NCBI RefSeq assembly: GCF_000378965.1 | Contig: NZ_KB900536.1 | Span: forward strand, 1,065,583 to 1,129,582 | From: Thioalkalivibrio thiocyanodenitrificans ARhD 1 | GTDB taxonomy: Bacteria; Pseudomonadota; Gammaproteobacteria; Ectothiorhodospirales; Ectothiorhodospiraceae | Direction of reading: 5' to 3' | DNA: 64,000 nucleotides | Part shown: positions 9,734-19,419 of the stretch, in pieces | How the letters are laid out: each line of letters opens with the position of its first letter | How positions within the stretch are numbered: the stretch's first letter is position 1 | Made by a program: the position numbers and the translations under genes | Notes under the pieces: generated by a model | Database searches by the model: none | What the model was told of the DNA's origin: nothing | What the model saw: only the letters and a program-made list of their open reading frames with translations

Positions 9734-9940
9734 GTAGGAACCCAGTCCCGCGGGCGATCCGGCCCGACACCGGTGGATCATTCTTCGCCCGGGGGACCGG
9801 GCTCCTACGGGAATCCCCCCTCCGTGTAGGAGCCCAGTCCCCTGGGCGATCCGGCCCCACGCCGGTGGATCGTTCTTCGCCCGGAGGACCGGGCTCCTAC
9901 GGGGACCCCACCCAGTGTAGGAGCCCGGTCCTCCGGGCGA
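9734..9940. repeat. Five-unit alternating REP-like (BIME-type) cluster
   Basis: A 24-bp unit, GTAGGAGCCCGGTCCTCCGG plus GCGA in its cleanest copy, occurs five times. Forward copies lie at 9734-9757, 9826-9849 and 9917-9940; inverted copies at 9786-9809 and 9877-9900. Each unit is itself an imperfect hairpin, and spacers of 16-28 bp carry a second conserved word (ccggtggatc). Alternating orientation is the organisation of BIMEs. It follows valS and may act as a 3' mRNA stabiliser or gyrase/IHF site by analogy. Confidence 0.85.
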
Positions 9941-10046
9941 TCCCTTCCACACCGATGCTTCACCCGCCTCCAGGCGCGTCAAAGTGGCCCATTAAAAACA
10001 TCAGACCCGGGTCAAATCGACCCACCACGCCCTGTTTCATGATTTC

Positions 10047-10064
10047 CTGATATTTGCCTATCAG
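10047..10064. promoter_or_regulatory. Inverted repeat CTGATA-N6-TATCAG, candidate enhancer
   Basis: A perfect 6-bp inverted repeat with a 6-bp spacer, 36 bp upstream of a sigma-54-type promoter. This is the size and symmetry of an enhancer-binding-protein site. A second, GC-rich dyad (GGGTC-N5-GACCC) lies at 10009-10023. The region is clearly more AT-rich than the surrounding DNA. Confidence 0.5.
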
Positions 10065-10100
10065 ATTGTTTATTCATTCTTTTTTCATTTTCATCAGCAC

Positions 10101-10116
10101 TGGCTCAGGTATTGCA
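10101..10116 (+). promoter_or_regulatory. Sigma-54 (-24/-12) promoter of the formate dehydrogenase operon
   Basis: TGGCTCAGGTATTGCA matches the RpoN consensus TGGCACG-N4-TTGCA, with GG and GC separated by exactly 10 nt. It lies 121 bp upstream of fdnG. Transcription would begin about 12 nt after the GC. A sigma-54-dependent response regulator is encoded at 19420-20883, just past the end of this gene block, and is the obvious candidate activator (inference). Confidence 0.7.
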
Positions 10117-10236
10117 TAAACTTTTTGGATAGCCACATAAGAAGGACTGCCGGTGACCGGCAGGTGGTTATTTCGCAAAACATGCGATTCCAACAATAAG
10201 AAACTTTGGATTCCATTCCAGTCGAGGAGCGAGTCG

Positions 10237-13200
10237 ATGAAAGTCACAAGACGTCAGTTCCTGAAGCTCTGCGCGGGAGGCATGGCCAGTTCCAGCCTCG
10301 TCGCCATGGGCTTCTCGCCAAGCGAGCTGCACGCCTCGGTACGCCAGTTCAAGCTGGCGCGCACCACCGAGACCCGCAGCACCTGTCCCTACTGCTCGGT
10401 CAGTTGCGGCGTGATCATGTACACCCTGGGATCGGGCGGCAAGAACACCCACAAGGCTCTGATCCACATCGAGGGCGATCCGGACAATCCGGTCAACCGC
10501 GGCACCCTTTGTCCCAAGGGCGCCGGCCTGATGGACATGATCAACAGCGAGACTCGACTGAAGCATCCCGAGGTGCGCGCGCCGGGCTCCAACGAGTGGC
10601 AGCGCATCTCCTGGGATGAGGCATTCACGCGCATCGCCCGCCTGATGAAGGACGACCGTGACGCCAACTTCATGCTGCGCAACGAGCGGGGGCAGCGGGT
10701 CAACCGCTGGGCCACCACGGGATTACTCGCCAGTTCCGCGGCCAGCAACGAGGGCGGATACATCAGCGCCAAGACGGCCCGTGCCTACGGCATGACGGCA
10801 GTCGACACCCAGGCGCGCATCTGACACGCCCCGACGGTAGCCAGTCTGGCTCCGACGTTCGGGCGAGGTGCGATGACCAACCACTGGGTGGACATCAAGA
10901 ACGCCGACCTCATCCTCATCATGGGCGGCAACGCCGCCGAAGCACACCCCTGCGGTTTCAAGTGGGTCACGGAGGCCAAGGCCAACCGTGGCGCCAGGCT
11001 CGTGGTGGTGGACCCCCGTTTCACGCGCTCCGCGGCAGTGGCGGATTACTACGCACCGGTGCGGGTAGGCGCGGATATCGCCTTCCTGGGCGGGGTGATC
11101 AATTACCTGCTGACCCATGACCGCATCAATCACGAGTACGTGACCAACTTCACCAACTCGGCCCTGATCGTGAATGCCGACTACAGGTTCGAGGACGGCA
11201 TGTTCTCGGGCTATGACGAGGCCAACCGCCGTTATGATCGCAGTTCCTGGGGCTACGAGATGGGTGATGACGGCTACGCACGCGTGGACATGTCCCTGCG
11301 GCATCCGCGCTGCGTGTTCCAGTTGCTGAAATCCCACTACTCCCGCTACACGCCGGAGATGGTGAGCAGCATCACCGGCACCCCGGAAGACCGGTTCCTG
11401 AACATCTGCGAGATGATCGCGGAGACCTCGAAGCCGGACAAGGTGATGACCATCATGTACGCCCTGGGGTGGACCCAGCACACAGTGGGTTCCCAGAACA
11501 TCCGCACCATGGCCATGATCCAGCTCCTGCTGGGCAACATGGGCATGCCGGGTGGCGGCGTGAACGCACTGCGCGGCCACGCCAACGTGCAGGGTATCAC
11601 CGACATGAACCTGGTGACCACCAACCTGCCGGGTTACCTGGGCCTTCCGGGTGACGCGCACCAGGACTTCAACGCCTTCATGGAGCAGCGTTCGCCCAGG
11701 CCCATCAGACCCGGCCAGATAAGCTACTGGCAGAACTACCCGAACTTCCACGTCAGTCTCATGAAGGCATGGTGGGGCGATCATGCCCATGCCGGCAACA
11801 ACTTCGCCTGGGACTATCTGCCCCATGTGGACAAGCCCTACGACGTGCTGCAGATGTTCGAACTGATGCACAAGGGCGAGATGCACGGCTTCCTGTGCCA
11901 GGGATTCAACCCGCTGGCCGCCGTCTCCCACAAGGCGAAGATGAGTACCGCGCTGGCCAAGCTGAAGTTCCTGGTGGTGATGGACCCGCTGGCCACGGAG
12001 ACCTCGGAGTTCTGGCGCAATTTCGGCGTCTACAACAATGTGAATCCGAGAGACATCCAGACCGAGGTATTCCGTCTGCCCAGCACCTGCTTCGCCGAGG
12101 AAGACGGCTCCTTCACCAACTCGGGACGCAACATCATCTGGAAGGAAAAAGGCGTGGAGCCGCCGGGCGAGGCGAAGACGGACCGGGCCATCATGGCCGG
12201 CATCTTCCTCAAGCTGCGGGAGTTGTACCGTGAAGAGGGCGGCACGTATCCCGATCCCATCGTCAACCTGCACTGGCCGTACACCAACCAGGAAGAGCCG
12301 GACTCCGGTGAAGTCCTGCGGGAGGTGTCCGGCCGGGCCATCGCGGACATCCGCGATGCGGACGGCAACGTGACCATTCCGGCCGGTCGGCAGGTAACGG
12401 GCTTCGGTCAGTTGCGTGCCGATGGCAGCACCATCTGCGGAAACTGGCTGTACAGCGGATGCTGGTCACCCGCGGGGAACATGACCGCGCGCCGGTCCAC
12501 ATCCGACCCGTCGGGCCTGGGGCTGTATCCGGAGTGGGGATTCTGCTGGCCGGCCAACCGGCGCATCCTCTACAACCGGGCTTCCTGCGACACCCAGGGG
12601 CATCCTTGGGATCCGAAGCGGGCACCGATCGCCTGGGACGGCAGCCGCTGGAGCGGTCCGGACGTTCCGGACATGCGGCCCAATGCGGCACCTGCCGAGG
12701 GCGTCAATCCCTTCATCATGATCCCCGAGGGGGTTGGCCGCCTGTTCGCGGGCATGAACGACGGACCGTTCCCGGAGCACTACGAGCCCTTCGAGACACC
12801 GGTGGGTCACAATCCGCTGCATCCGGACAATCCCAAGGCCACCAGCAATCCCGCGGCACGCGTGTTTGCCAACGACTGGGCCTCCTTCGGCAAGGCGGAC
12901 GAGTTCCCTTACGCGGCGACCACCTACCGGCTCACGGAGCATCACCACTTCTGGACCAAGCATGCGCTGTCCAACACCATCACCCAGCCGGCTCAGTTCA
13001 TCGAGATCGGCGAAGTGCTGGCAAGGGAGAAGGGCATCAGCAACGGCGACCAGGTGACCGTCGAATCCAACCGCGGCGACATCACCGCCACGGCGGTGGT
13101 CACCAAGCGCATCAAACCCCTCAATGTTGACGGAAAGGTCGTACACACCGTGGGTATCCCGATCCACTGGGGCTTCACCGGTGTGGCCCAGAAAGGCTTT

Positions 13201-13290
13201 CTGGCGAATGTGCTCACGCCATTCGTCGGTGACGCCAACGCCCAGACGCCGGAGTTCAAGGCGTTCCTTGTCAACATCGAGAAAGCCTGA
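10237..13290 (+). CDS. fdnG: Formate dehydrogenase major subunit, selenoprotein
   Basis: A 1017-residue Mo/W-bis-MGD enzyme that oxidises formate, read through an in-frame UGA at 10822-10824 (codon 196) as selenocysteine. The flanking text '[18 protein letters not shown]' matches E. coli FdnG, whose Sec is also residue 196. A Tat signal with TRRQFLKLC at residues 4-12 marks a periplasmic enzyme. The CPYCSVSCG motif and 'GTLCPKG' bind a 4Fe-4S cluster. A conventional gene caller would split it into two ORFs (10153-10824 and 10873-13290). It is co-transcribed with fdnH, fdnI and fdhE. Confidence 0.96.
10822..10862 (+). promoter_or_regulatory. Sec UGA codon with bacterial SECIS hairpin
   Basis: Just 3' of the UGA lies GG-T-AGCC-AGTCT-GGCT-CC at 10836-10853. 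This is a 4-bp stem (AGCC/GGCT) plus a GG/CC pair closing a 5-nt AGTCT loop. The loop resembles the AGGUCU apical loop that SelB binds in E. coli fdhF/fdnG. Position and size fit a bacterial SECIS. The GTAGC-T-CCGAC coding context is also constrained by the protein sequence, so the RNA role rests on analogy. Confidence 0.7.
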
Positions 13291-13301
13291 GGAGGTGCGC
13301 C

Positions 13302-14195
13302 ATGTCATCGATGCAATCTCTTGATATCAAGCGCCGCTCCGCGACCACCCTGCCCTCGCCCAGCGTACGCCGGGTGCAGCCGCAGGTGGCCAAGCTGATC
13401 GATGTATCCAAGTGCATCGGCTGCAAGGCCTGTCAGGTGGCGTGCATGGAATGGAACGATCTCAGGGACGAGGTGGGCACCAACGTGGGCGTCTACGACA
13501 ACCCGGTGGATCTCAACGACAACACCTGGACGCTGATGCGCTTCTCGGAGGTGGAGCCGGAGGACTATGCCTTTGAATGGCTGATCCGCAAGGACGGCTG
13601 CTTCCATTGCGAGGACCCGGGCTGCCTGGAGGCCTGCCCGGCGCCCGGCGCCATCGTGCAATACACCAATGGCATCGTGGACTTCGTCTCGGAGAAGTGT
13701 ATCGGCTGCGGCTACTGCGTGGCCGGCTGTCCGTTCGACATCCCGCGGATCTCTCAGAAGGACAACCGCGCCTACAAGTGCACCCTTTGTTCGGACCGGG
13801 TCGCCGTCGGCATGGAGCCCGCCTGCGTCAAGGCCTGTCCCACCGGCTGCATCACGTTCGGCACCAAGGAGGAAATGGTCAGGCATGCGGGGGACCGGAT
13901 CGCGGACCTGAACTCCCGCGGTTACGACAATGCGGGACTGTATGATCCGCAGGGGGTGGGCGGCACCCACGTCATGTACGTGCTGCAGCACGCCGACAGG
14001 CCGGAGCTCTATCACGGCCTGCCGGAGGACCCGCGGATCAGCGGCATGGTCAGCTTCTGGAAGGGCGTCAGCAAACCGGTCGGCATGGCCGTCCTCGGCC
14101 TGACTGCCATCGGGGCATTCTTCCACTACCTCAAGGTCGGACCCAAGGAAGCAGAGGAAGAAGACGACACCAACACCACTGGCAGCAAGGACTGA
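13302..14195 (+). CDS. fdnH: Formate dehydrogenase iron-sulfur subunit
   Basis: A 297-residue electron-transfer subunit. Ferredoxin-type motifs are '[11 protein letters not shown]', '[13 protein letters not shown]', '[11 protein letters not shown]' and 'CTLCSDRV...CVKAC', enough for four 4Fe-4S clusters. A single C-terminal membrane helix (about residues 250-267, '[20 protein letters not shown]') anchors it to FdnI. It starts 11 bp after fdnG with a 'gaggtg' ribosome site. Length and order match FdnH/FdoH. Confidence 0.94.
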   Translation: MSSMQSLDIKRRSATTLPSPSVRRVQPQVAKLIDVSKCIGCKACQVACMEWNDLRDEVGTNVGVYDNPVDLNDNTWTLMRFSEVEPEDYAFEWLIRKDGCFHCEDPGCLEACPAPGAIVQYTNGIVDFVSEKCIGCGYCVAGCPFDIPRISQKDNRAYKCTLCSDRVAVGMEPACVKACPTGCITFGTKEEMVRHAGDRIADLNSRGYDNAGLYDPQGVGGTHVMYVLQHADRPELYHGLPEDPRISGMVSFWKGVSKPVGMAVLGLTAIGAFFHYLKVGPKEAEEEDDTNTTGSKD

Positions 14196-14210
14196 GAGGA
14201 GAGCCAAACC

Positions 14211-14846
14211 ATGTCCGACAAAGACAAGCTCATCGAGCGTTACACCGCGGGTGAACGGCGCAACCACTGGCTGACGGCCATCACGTTCATCCTGCTGGCA
14301 CTCTCCGGTCTCGCGTTGTTTCATCCGTCCATGTACTGGCTGACCAACCTCTTCGGAGGGGGACAGTGGACGCGCATCCTGCATCCCTTCATCGGGGTGC
14401 TGATGTTCGTCGTGTTCCTCGGCATGATGCTCCGGTTCTGGCGTCATAACCTGATCAACCAGAACGATCGCAAGTGGCTGGGACAGCTGGGCGACGTGAT
14501 CAGCAACCGGGAGGACCGTCTGCCGCCCGCGGGGCGTTACAATGCGGGCCAGAAGCTGCTGTTCTGGGTGATGGTCCTGTGCATGCTGATCCTGGTCGTT
14601 ACCGGCGTGATCATCTGGCAGCCGTACTTCGCACCGATCTTCTCCATCGGGCTGGTGCGTTTCGCCTTGATGCTGCATGCCCTGAGCGCCTTCGTGCTCA
14701 TACTGGGGATTATCGTGCACATCTACGCGGCCATCTGGGTGAAGGGCTCGACGCGCGCGATCACCCGCGGTACCGTTACCCGACCATGGGCAAAGAAGCA
14801 TCATCCACTCTGGTACCGTGAGGTCACCGGGGAGGCCAAGGAATGA
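14211..14846 (+). CDS. fdnI: Formate dehydrogenase cytochrome b556 subunit
   Basis: A 211-residue integral membrane subunit that passes electrons from FdnH to quinone. Four membrane spans are visible, near residues 20-38, 60-76, 117-137 and 150-172. Histidines sit in 'NHWLTAI', 'LHPFIG', 'MLHALSAF' and 'IVHIYAAIW' as in FdnI heme ligands. It ends in an ATGA overlap with fdhE. Together with FdnGH it forms a periplasm-facing, proton-motive formate dehydrogenase. Confidence 0.92.
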   Translation: MSDKDKLIERYTAGERRNHWLTAITFILLALSGLALFHPSMYWLTNLFGGGQWTRILHPFIGVLMFVVFLGMMLRFWRHNLINQNDRKWLGQLGDVISNREDRLPPAGRYNAGQKLLFWVMVLCMLILVVTGVIIWQPYFAPIFSIGLVRFALMLHALSAFVLILGIIVHIYAAIWVKGSTRAITRGTVTRPWAKKHHPLWYREVTGEAKE

Positions 14847-15769
14847 GTTCCATCATCCAGCCGGGTGCCATCGTTCCACCCAGTCAGGAGGCGCCGTTTG
14901 TTCGGCTCGCCGACCGGAAGCATGTCTTCCGGCGGCGGGCGGAACGCCTCCTTGACCTGGCCGATGGACACCCTCTGGAACCTTTTCTCATGTTCCTCGG
15001 GGCCCTTGCGCGGGCCCAGCAGGATGCGCTCGACTCACTGGAGCACAGCAACCCGGTCAGCCCGCGTCCGGATACTTCCGGTGCCGGCGGCGCGGCCGTC
15101 TTCCCCGTCCAGGGATGGACGCGTGCCCCCTTGTGGCGGGATCTGCTCGGCTCGATCCTCGATTCGGTAGAATCCGCGGCACCCGCGGCGACGCGTCAGG
15201 CCATCGACCGGCTGCGTTCCATGGACGACGGCGAACTCGAGGACATGGCACAGCGTATCCTCGACGGGGACAACGAGGCACTCGACCCTGCGGCCGCCCC
15301 CCTGGTGGCGAGCGCCCTGCAGGTCTACTGGACCCATCTGGCCGGTCACGCGGATCCTGGGCATCTGGGCGAGAAGCGCTTCAGCAAGGTCTGCCCGGTT
15401 TGCGGCAGCGCACCGGTGAGCAGCATGGTGCGTGTGGGTGGCGTGGAACAGAAGCTCCGTTACCTGCACTGCTCGCTTTGCGAGAGTGATTGGCACCTCG
15501 AGCGGCTGACCTGCAGCAATTGTGAATCCACCACGTCGCTTCAGTTCATGGGGATCGAGGGCGGCAGCGAGGCGGTCAAGGCCGAGGCCTGTGGCGAGTG
15601 CCGCAGTTACCTGAAGATCCTTTACATGGACAGGGATCTGGACGTGGATCCCGTGGCGGACGACATCGCCACGCTGGCGCTGGATCTGCTCATGGCCGAA
15701 GAGGGCTATGAGCGCAGCGGGCCAAACCTGTTGTTTGTACCCGGAGAGGAAGTGGCAGACACCAACTGA
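14843..15769 (+). CDS. fdhE: Formate dehydrogenase accessory protein FdhE
   Basis: A 308-residue cytosolic maturation factor for respiratory formate dehydrogenases. The C-terminal half carries the rubredoxin-like CxxC pairs of the family: CPVCGSAPVSSM, 'LHCSLCESDWHLERLTCSNC' and 'CGECRSYLKI'. The start overlaps the fdnI stop. FdhD, the sulfurtransferase also needed for formate dehydrogenase, is not in the window. Confidence 0.92.
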   Translation: MSSIIQPGAIVPPSQEAPFVRLADRKHVFRRRAERLLDLADGHPLEPFLMFLGALARAQQDALDSLEHSNPVSPRPDTSGAGGAAVFPVQGWTRAPLWRDLLGSILDSVESAAPAATRQAIDRLRSMDDGELEDMAQRILDGDNEALDPAAAPLVASALQVYWTHLAGHADPGHLGEKRFSKVCPVCGSAPVSSMVRVGGVEQKLRYLHCSLCESDWHLERLTCSNCESTTSLQFMGIEGGSEAVKAEACGECRSYLKILYMDRDLDVDPVADDIATLALDLLMAEEGYERSGPNLLFVPGEEVADTN

Positions 15770-15838
15770 ACCCTGTCGGCCGGAAAACCGAGAACCCGCC
15801 GATACCCACCCGTGCCGCGTGACGGCCGAGCCCGGACC

Positions 15839-17284
15839 ATGACGACAGCAAACCGGAACAGTACACACACAGACAACCACCCGCACGACCGGCCCCGCCC
15901 CCCCTCGGTGGAGCGTCTTCTGTCTCTTCCCGATTCACAGCCCCTGATCGTCCGGCACGGACGGGAACCGTTCCTGCGCGCGCTGCGCCTGGTGCTTGAC
16001 GGTCTGCGCGAGGACCTTCACAAGCCGGACACGGACGCCCGGCGCTTCGAGCCGGCGCAGATCCTGAGCCACACCGCTTCCGTGCTGGAAGCCGCGGCCG
16101 CGCCACGGCTTCGCCAGGTGTTCAATCTCACGGGAACAGTGCTGCACACCAACCTGGGCCGGGCCCTGCTGCCGGTCGACGCGGCCGAGGCGGTGATGCG
16201 CGCAGCCGTCGCTCCCGGCAACCTGGAGTTCGACCTGCAAAGCGGCAGGCGCGGCGACCGGGACGATCTGATCAACGAACTCATCGGCGAGCTGACCGGA
16301 GCCGAAGCGGCCACCGTCGTCAACAACAATGCCGCCGCGGTCCTGCTGTCGCTCAACACCCTCGCCCTGCGAAAGGAAGTTATCATCTCCCGGGGAGAAC
16401 TGGTGGAGATCGGCGGCGCCTTCCGCATCCCGGAGGTCATGCGCCGTGCCGGCTGCAAGCTGGTCGAGGTGGGCGCCACCAACCGTACGCATCCCCGCGA
16501 CTTCGAAAGCGCCGTCGGTGCGCGCACGCGCCTCATCATGAAGGCCCATACCAGCAACTACGCCATTCAGGGCTTTACCGCCGTCGTGCCGGAGGCGCGC
16601 CTGGCGGAGATCGCCCATGCCCACGATCTGCCCTTCATGGTGGATCTGGGCAGCGGTACCCTGGTGGACCTGGAGCGCTACGGTCTGCCCCACGAACCCA
16701 CCGTACAGGAGACCCTGTCCGCCGGTGCCGACGTGGTCACTTTCAGCGGTGACAAACTCCTGGGCGGCCCGCAGGCCGGGCTGATCGTCGGACGTGCCGA
16801 CCTCATCGCCCGCATCAAGAAGAACCCGCTCAAGCGCGCCTTGCGGGTGGACAAGATGACGCTCGCCGCCCTGGAGGCGGTTCTGCACCTGTACCGGGAT
16901 CCCGACCGGCTCCACGAACGGCTCACCACGCTGCGACTGCTCTCGCGCCCCGAATCCGAAATATCCGCGCTCGGGGAACGCCTGTTGCCCTGCGTTCAGG
17001 GCGCGTTCGGCCAGGCCGTACGCGTCACCCTGCGCCCCTGCCAGAGCCAGATCGGCAGCGGGGCCCTGCCCGTGGACCGGCTGCCGAGCCGGGCGCTGGT
17101 GCTGGAGCCACCCCGACCCGGGCGCGGCGCGGGCACGGCGCTCAAGCACCTGGAACGGGCCCTGCGCGGCCTGCCCTGCCCGGTCATCGGGCGCATCAAG
17201 GATGGTGCGCTGTGGCTGGACCTGCGCTGCCTGGAGGACGAGCAGGCATTCACGCGGCAGCTGTCCGGACTCGTGCTGCCATGA
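15839..17284 (+). CDS. selA: L-seryl-tRNA(Sec) selenium transferase
   Basis: A 481-residue PLP enzyme that converts Ser-tRNA(Sec) to Sec-tRNA(Sec) with selenophosphate. The PLP lysine lies in '[14 protein letters not shown]'. '[17 protein letters not shown]' and the 'NNNAAAVLL' segment are conserved SelA blocks. ATG 15839 is preferred over GTG 15812, which would add nine poorly conserved residues; neither has a strong ribosome site. It overlaps selB by ATGA. SelD, which makes selenophosphate, is not seen in this window. Confidence 0.94.
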   Translation: MTTANRNSTHTDNHPHDRPRPPSVERLLSLPDSQPLIVRHGREPFLRALRLVLDGLREDLHKPDTDARRFEPAQILSHTASVLEAAAAPRLRQVFNLTGTVLHTNLGRALLPVDAAEAVMRAAVAPGNLEFDLQSGRRGDRDDLINELIGELTGAEAATVVNNNAAAVLLSLNTLALRKEVIISRGELVEIGGAFRIPEVMRRAGCKLVEVGATNRTHPRDFESAVGARTRLIMKAHTSNYAIQGFTAVVPEARLAEIAHAHDLPFMVDLGSGTLVDLERYGLPHEPTVQETLSAGADVVTFSGDKLLGGPQAGLIVGRADLIARIKKNPLKRALRVDKMTLAALEAVLHLYRDPDRLHERLTTLRLLSRPESEISALGERLLPCVQGAFGQAVRVTLRPCQSQIGSGALPVDRLPSRALVLEPPRPGRGAGTALKHLERALRGLPCPVIGRIKDGALWLDLRCLEDEQAFTRQLSGLVLP

Positions 17285-19197
17285 TCGTCGGCACCGCGGG
17301 CCACATCGATCACGGCAAGACCGCACTGGTGCGCGCACTCACCGGCGTGGATGCCGACCGTCTCAAGGAGGAACAGGCCCGGGGTATCACCCTGGATCTG
17401 GGCTATGCCTATCAGGCATTGACGGACGGGGGTGTACTCGGATTCGTGGATGTGCCGGGCCACGAGAAGCTGGTGCACAACATGCTCGCCGGCGCCACAG
17501 GCATCGACCATGTGCTGCTGGTGGTCGCCTGTGACGACGGCCCCATGCCCCAGACACGGGAACATGTTCAGATCCTGGACCTGCTGGGGCTGGCGAGCGG
17601 CACCGTGGCGCTCACCAAGTGCGACCTGGTGGACGGCGTGCGTCTGGAAGAGGCGCACCGGCAGATTCGGGACCTTCTCGCCTCCTCGGGCCTGGCCGAC
17701 GCCCCGGTCATGGCCGTCTCCTCGGTCACCCGTGAGGGCATCGACGCCCTGCGTGACCACCTGCACGCTGCCGCGCGCGAAACCGGCCTGCGGCGAACCG
17801 ACGGCATGTTCCGTCTTGCGGTGGACCGTTGCTTCACGCTGAGCGGGGCTGGCACGGTGGTCACCGGCACGGTGCACGCCGGCCGCGTATGCGTGGGCGA
17901 CACCGTGCGGGTCACCCCGTCCGGGCTGGACGTGCGGGTGCGCGCCATCCACGCTCAGAACCGTCCCGGGGAAGAGGGGCTTGCCGGCCAGCGCTGCGCG
18001 CTCAACCTGTCCGCCCCGGGCCTCGGGAAACGCGATATCGCCCGGGGCGACTGGGTGGTGGATCCCCAGCTTGACCGGCCCACGTCACGCCTGGACGCAC
18101 GCCTGCGCGTCCTGCCGGACGAGCCCGGGCCGCTCAAGCACTGGGCACCCGTGCACCTGCATCTGGGTGCCGCGAGACTCATGGCGCGGCTTGCAATCCT
18201 CGAGGGTGACCGGATTGAACCGGGTGCCAGCGGCCTCGTTCAACTGGTGCTCGAGGACGAGACACACGCGCTGCACGGGGACCGTTTCGTGCTGCGCGAC
18301 CAGTCGGCCCGTCGCAACATCGGCGGCGGCGTGATCCTGGACAACCAACCCCCCGCCCGGGGACGTCGCACCGCGGCGCGCATCGGCCTGCTGAACGCCT
18401 ACAGCCAGCCCGACCCGGCCCGCGCCCTGCGCGCAGCCCTGCCCTTCGCCCCGCGCGGCCTGAACCTCGACAACTGGATGCGCCTTCGGAATCTGGACAC
18501 CCGCAACGCGGACGCGGTCCGGGAAGGCGTCTCCATGCGCCTGGTGGAGACACAGGCGGGCCTCACCGCCTTCGACCCGGCGCACTGGAGCGCCCTGCGT
18601 GAACGCGCCCTGCAGATGCTCGCCGAGGATCATGAGCGGCACCCGGAGCGACTCGGACCGGATCGGGAACAACTGCGCCGGCTCACGGCACCGGCCATGG
18701 ACCGCCCCGTGTTCGGCGCCCTGCTGGATGAACTGGTGGCCGAGGGCCGGATGGTGCTGCACGCCCCCTGGATCCATCTGCCCGGTCACCGCGTGACCCT
18801 GGCGCCCACCGAGGAGCGTCAGTGGCTGGAGCACATCAGGCCAATGCTGGAAGCGAGCCCGTACAATCCGCCCCGGGTGCGCGACATCGCCCGCAGCTGC
18901 AATCTGGAAGAGGACAAGGTGCGCCGGCTCATGCGCCAGTTGGCCGGCATGGGCGAGGTCTACCGGGTGGCCCACGATCACTACTTCACCCGCGATGCCG
19001 TGGCGGATCTGGCCGTGATCGTGCGCGACCTGACCGAGCAGCATGGTGCAGCGCTCGCGGCGCCCTTCCGCGACCGCATCGGCACCGGCCGCAAGGTGGC
19101 GATTCACATACTGGAATTCTTTGACCGCATCGGCTATTCACGCCGCATCGGCGACGAACACCGTGTGTTCAAGGATTCCCTGTTGAGGCTTCGCTGA
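17281..19197 (+). CDS. selB: Selenocysteine-specific elongation factor SelB
   Basis: A 638-residue GTPase that delivers Sec-tRNA(Sec) to UGA codons at a SECIS hairpin. The G-domain motifs are '[14 protein letters not shown]', 'DVPGHEKLV' and 'TKCD'. EF-Tu-like domains run to about residue 340. A C-terminal winged-helix region (about 380-638) would read the SECIS. The start [14 protein letters not shown] at 17281 is family-typical; the in-frame extension back to 17212 reads selA and is rejected. Confidence 0.95.
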   Translation: MIVGTAGHIDHGKTALVRALTGVDADRLKEEQARGITLDLGYAYQALTDGGVLGFVDVPGHEKLVHNMLAGATGIDHVLLVVACDDGPMPQTREHVQILDLLGLASGTVALTKCDLVDGVRLEEAHRQIRDLLASSGLADAPVMAVSSVTREGIDALRDHLHAAARETGLRRTDGMFRLAVDRCFTLSGAGTVVTGTVHAGRVCVGDTVRVTPSGLDVRVRAIHAQNRPGEEGLAGQRCALNLSAPGLGKRDIARGDWVVDPQLDRPTSRLDARLRVLPDEPGPLKHWAPVHLHLGAARLMARLAILEGDRIEPGASGLVQLVLEDETHALHGDRFVLRDQSARRNIGGGVILDNQPPARGRRTAARIGLLNAYSQPDPARALRAALPFAPRGLNLDNWMRLRNLDTRNADAVREGVSMRLVETQAGLTAFDPAHWSALRERALQMLAEDHERHPERLGPDREQLRRLTAPAMDRPVFGALLDELVAEGRMVLHAPWIHLPGHRVTLAPTEERQWLEHIRPMLEASPYNPPRVRDIARSCNLEEDKVRRLMRQLAGMGEVYRVAHDHYFTRDAVADLAVIVRDLTEQHGAALAAPFRDRIGTGRKVAIHILEFFDRIGYSRRIGDEHRVFKDSLLRLR

Positions 19198-19203
19198 GTT
19201 TGA

Positions 19204-19277
19204 ATGGACAGGCTTGTCGAGGATCTGCACGACCCAAATGATTGAGAATATGGGTAATTCCTGCTAATCCTGTCCAT
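19204..19277. repeat. Inverted repeat between selB and selC
   Basis: ATGGACAGG at 19204-19212 is repeated in inverse as CCTGTCCAT at 19269-19277. A second related word pair (TTCCTGC, AATCCTG) lies inside. It separates selB from the tRNA gene by 12 bp. It could be a processing or attenuation hairpin, or a dispersed repeat of the 'aatcctgtcc' type. No T-tract follows. Confidence 0.55.
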
Positions 19278-19289
19278 CAGCATGAAAAG

Positions 19290-19385
19290 GGAAGGACTTC
19301 GTATCCGGTGGTGCGGCCGGTCTTCAAAACCGGTTGGGGCCGTCAGGCGGTCCCGGGTGGGTTCGACTCCCACGTCCTTCCGCCA
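19290..19385 (+). tRNA. selC: tRNA-Sec (anticodon TCA)
   Basis: A 96-nt tRNA including encoded CCA at 19383-19385. The 8-bp acceptor stem GGAAGGAC pairs with GTCCTTCC. The anticodon loop CTTCAAA carries TCA at 19324-19326 between CCGGT and ACCGG. A long variable arm follows, then the T loop GGTTCGACTCC. The extended acceptor and long extra arm are diagnostic of selenocysteine tRNA. TTTTT follows immediately. It completes the selA-selB-selC set next to the selenoprotein gene. Confidence 0.97.
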
Positions 19386-19419
19386 TTTTTGCCCGGGCTG
19401 TCGTTTGACATCCCGGACG

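Noticed and set aside
10153-13290. Two separate ORFs (223 and 805 codons) as a frameshifted or broken formate dehydrogenase
   Set aside because: Both are in the same frame separated only by TGA at 10822, at the exact Sec position of FdnG, with a SECIS-like hairpin and selABC nearby; read as one selenoprotein.
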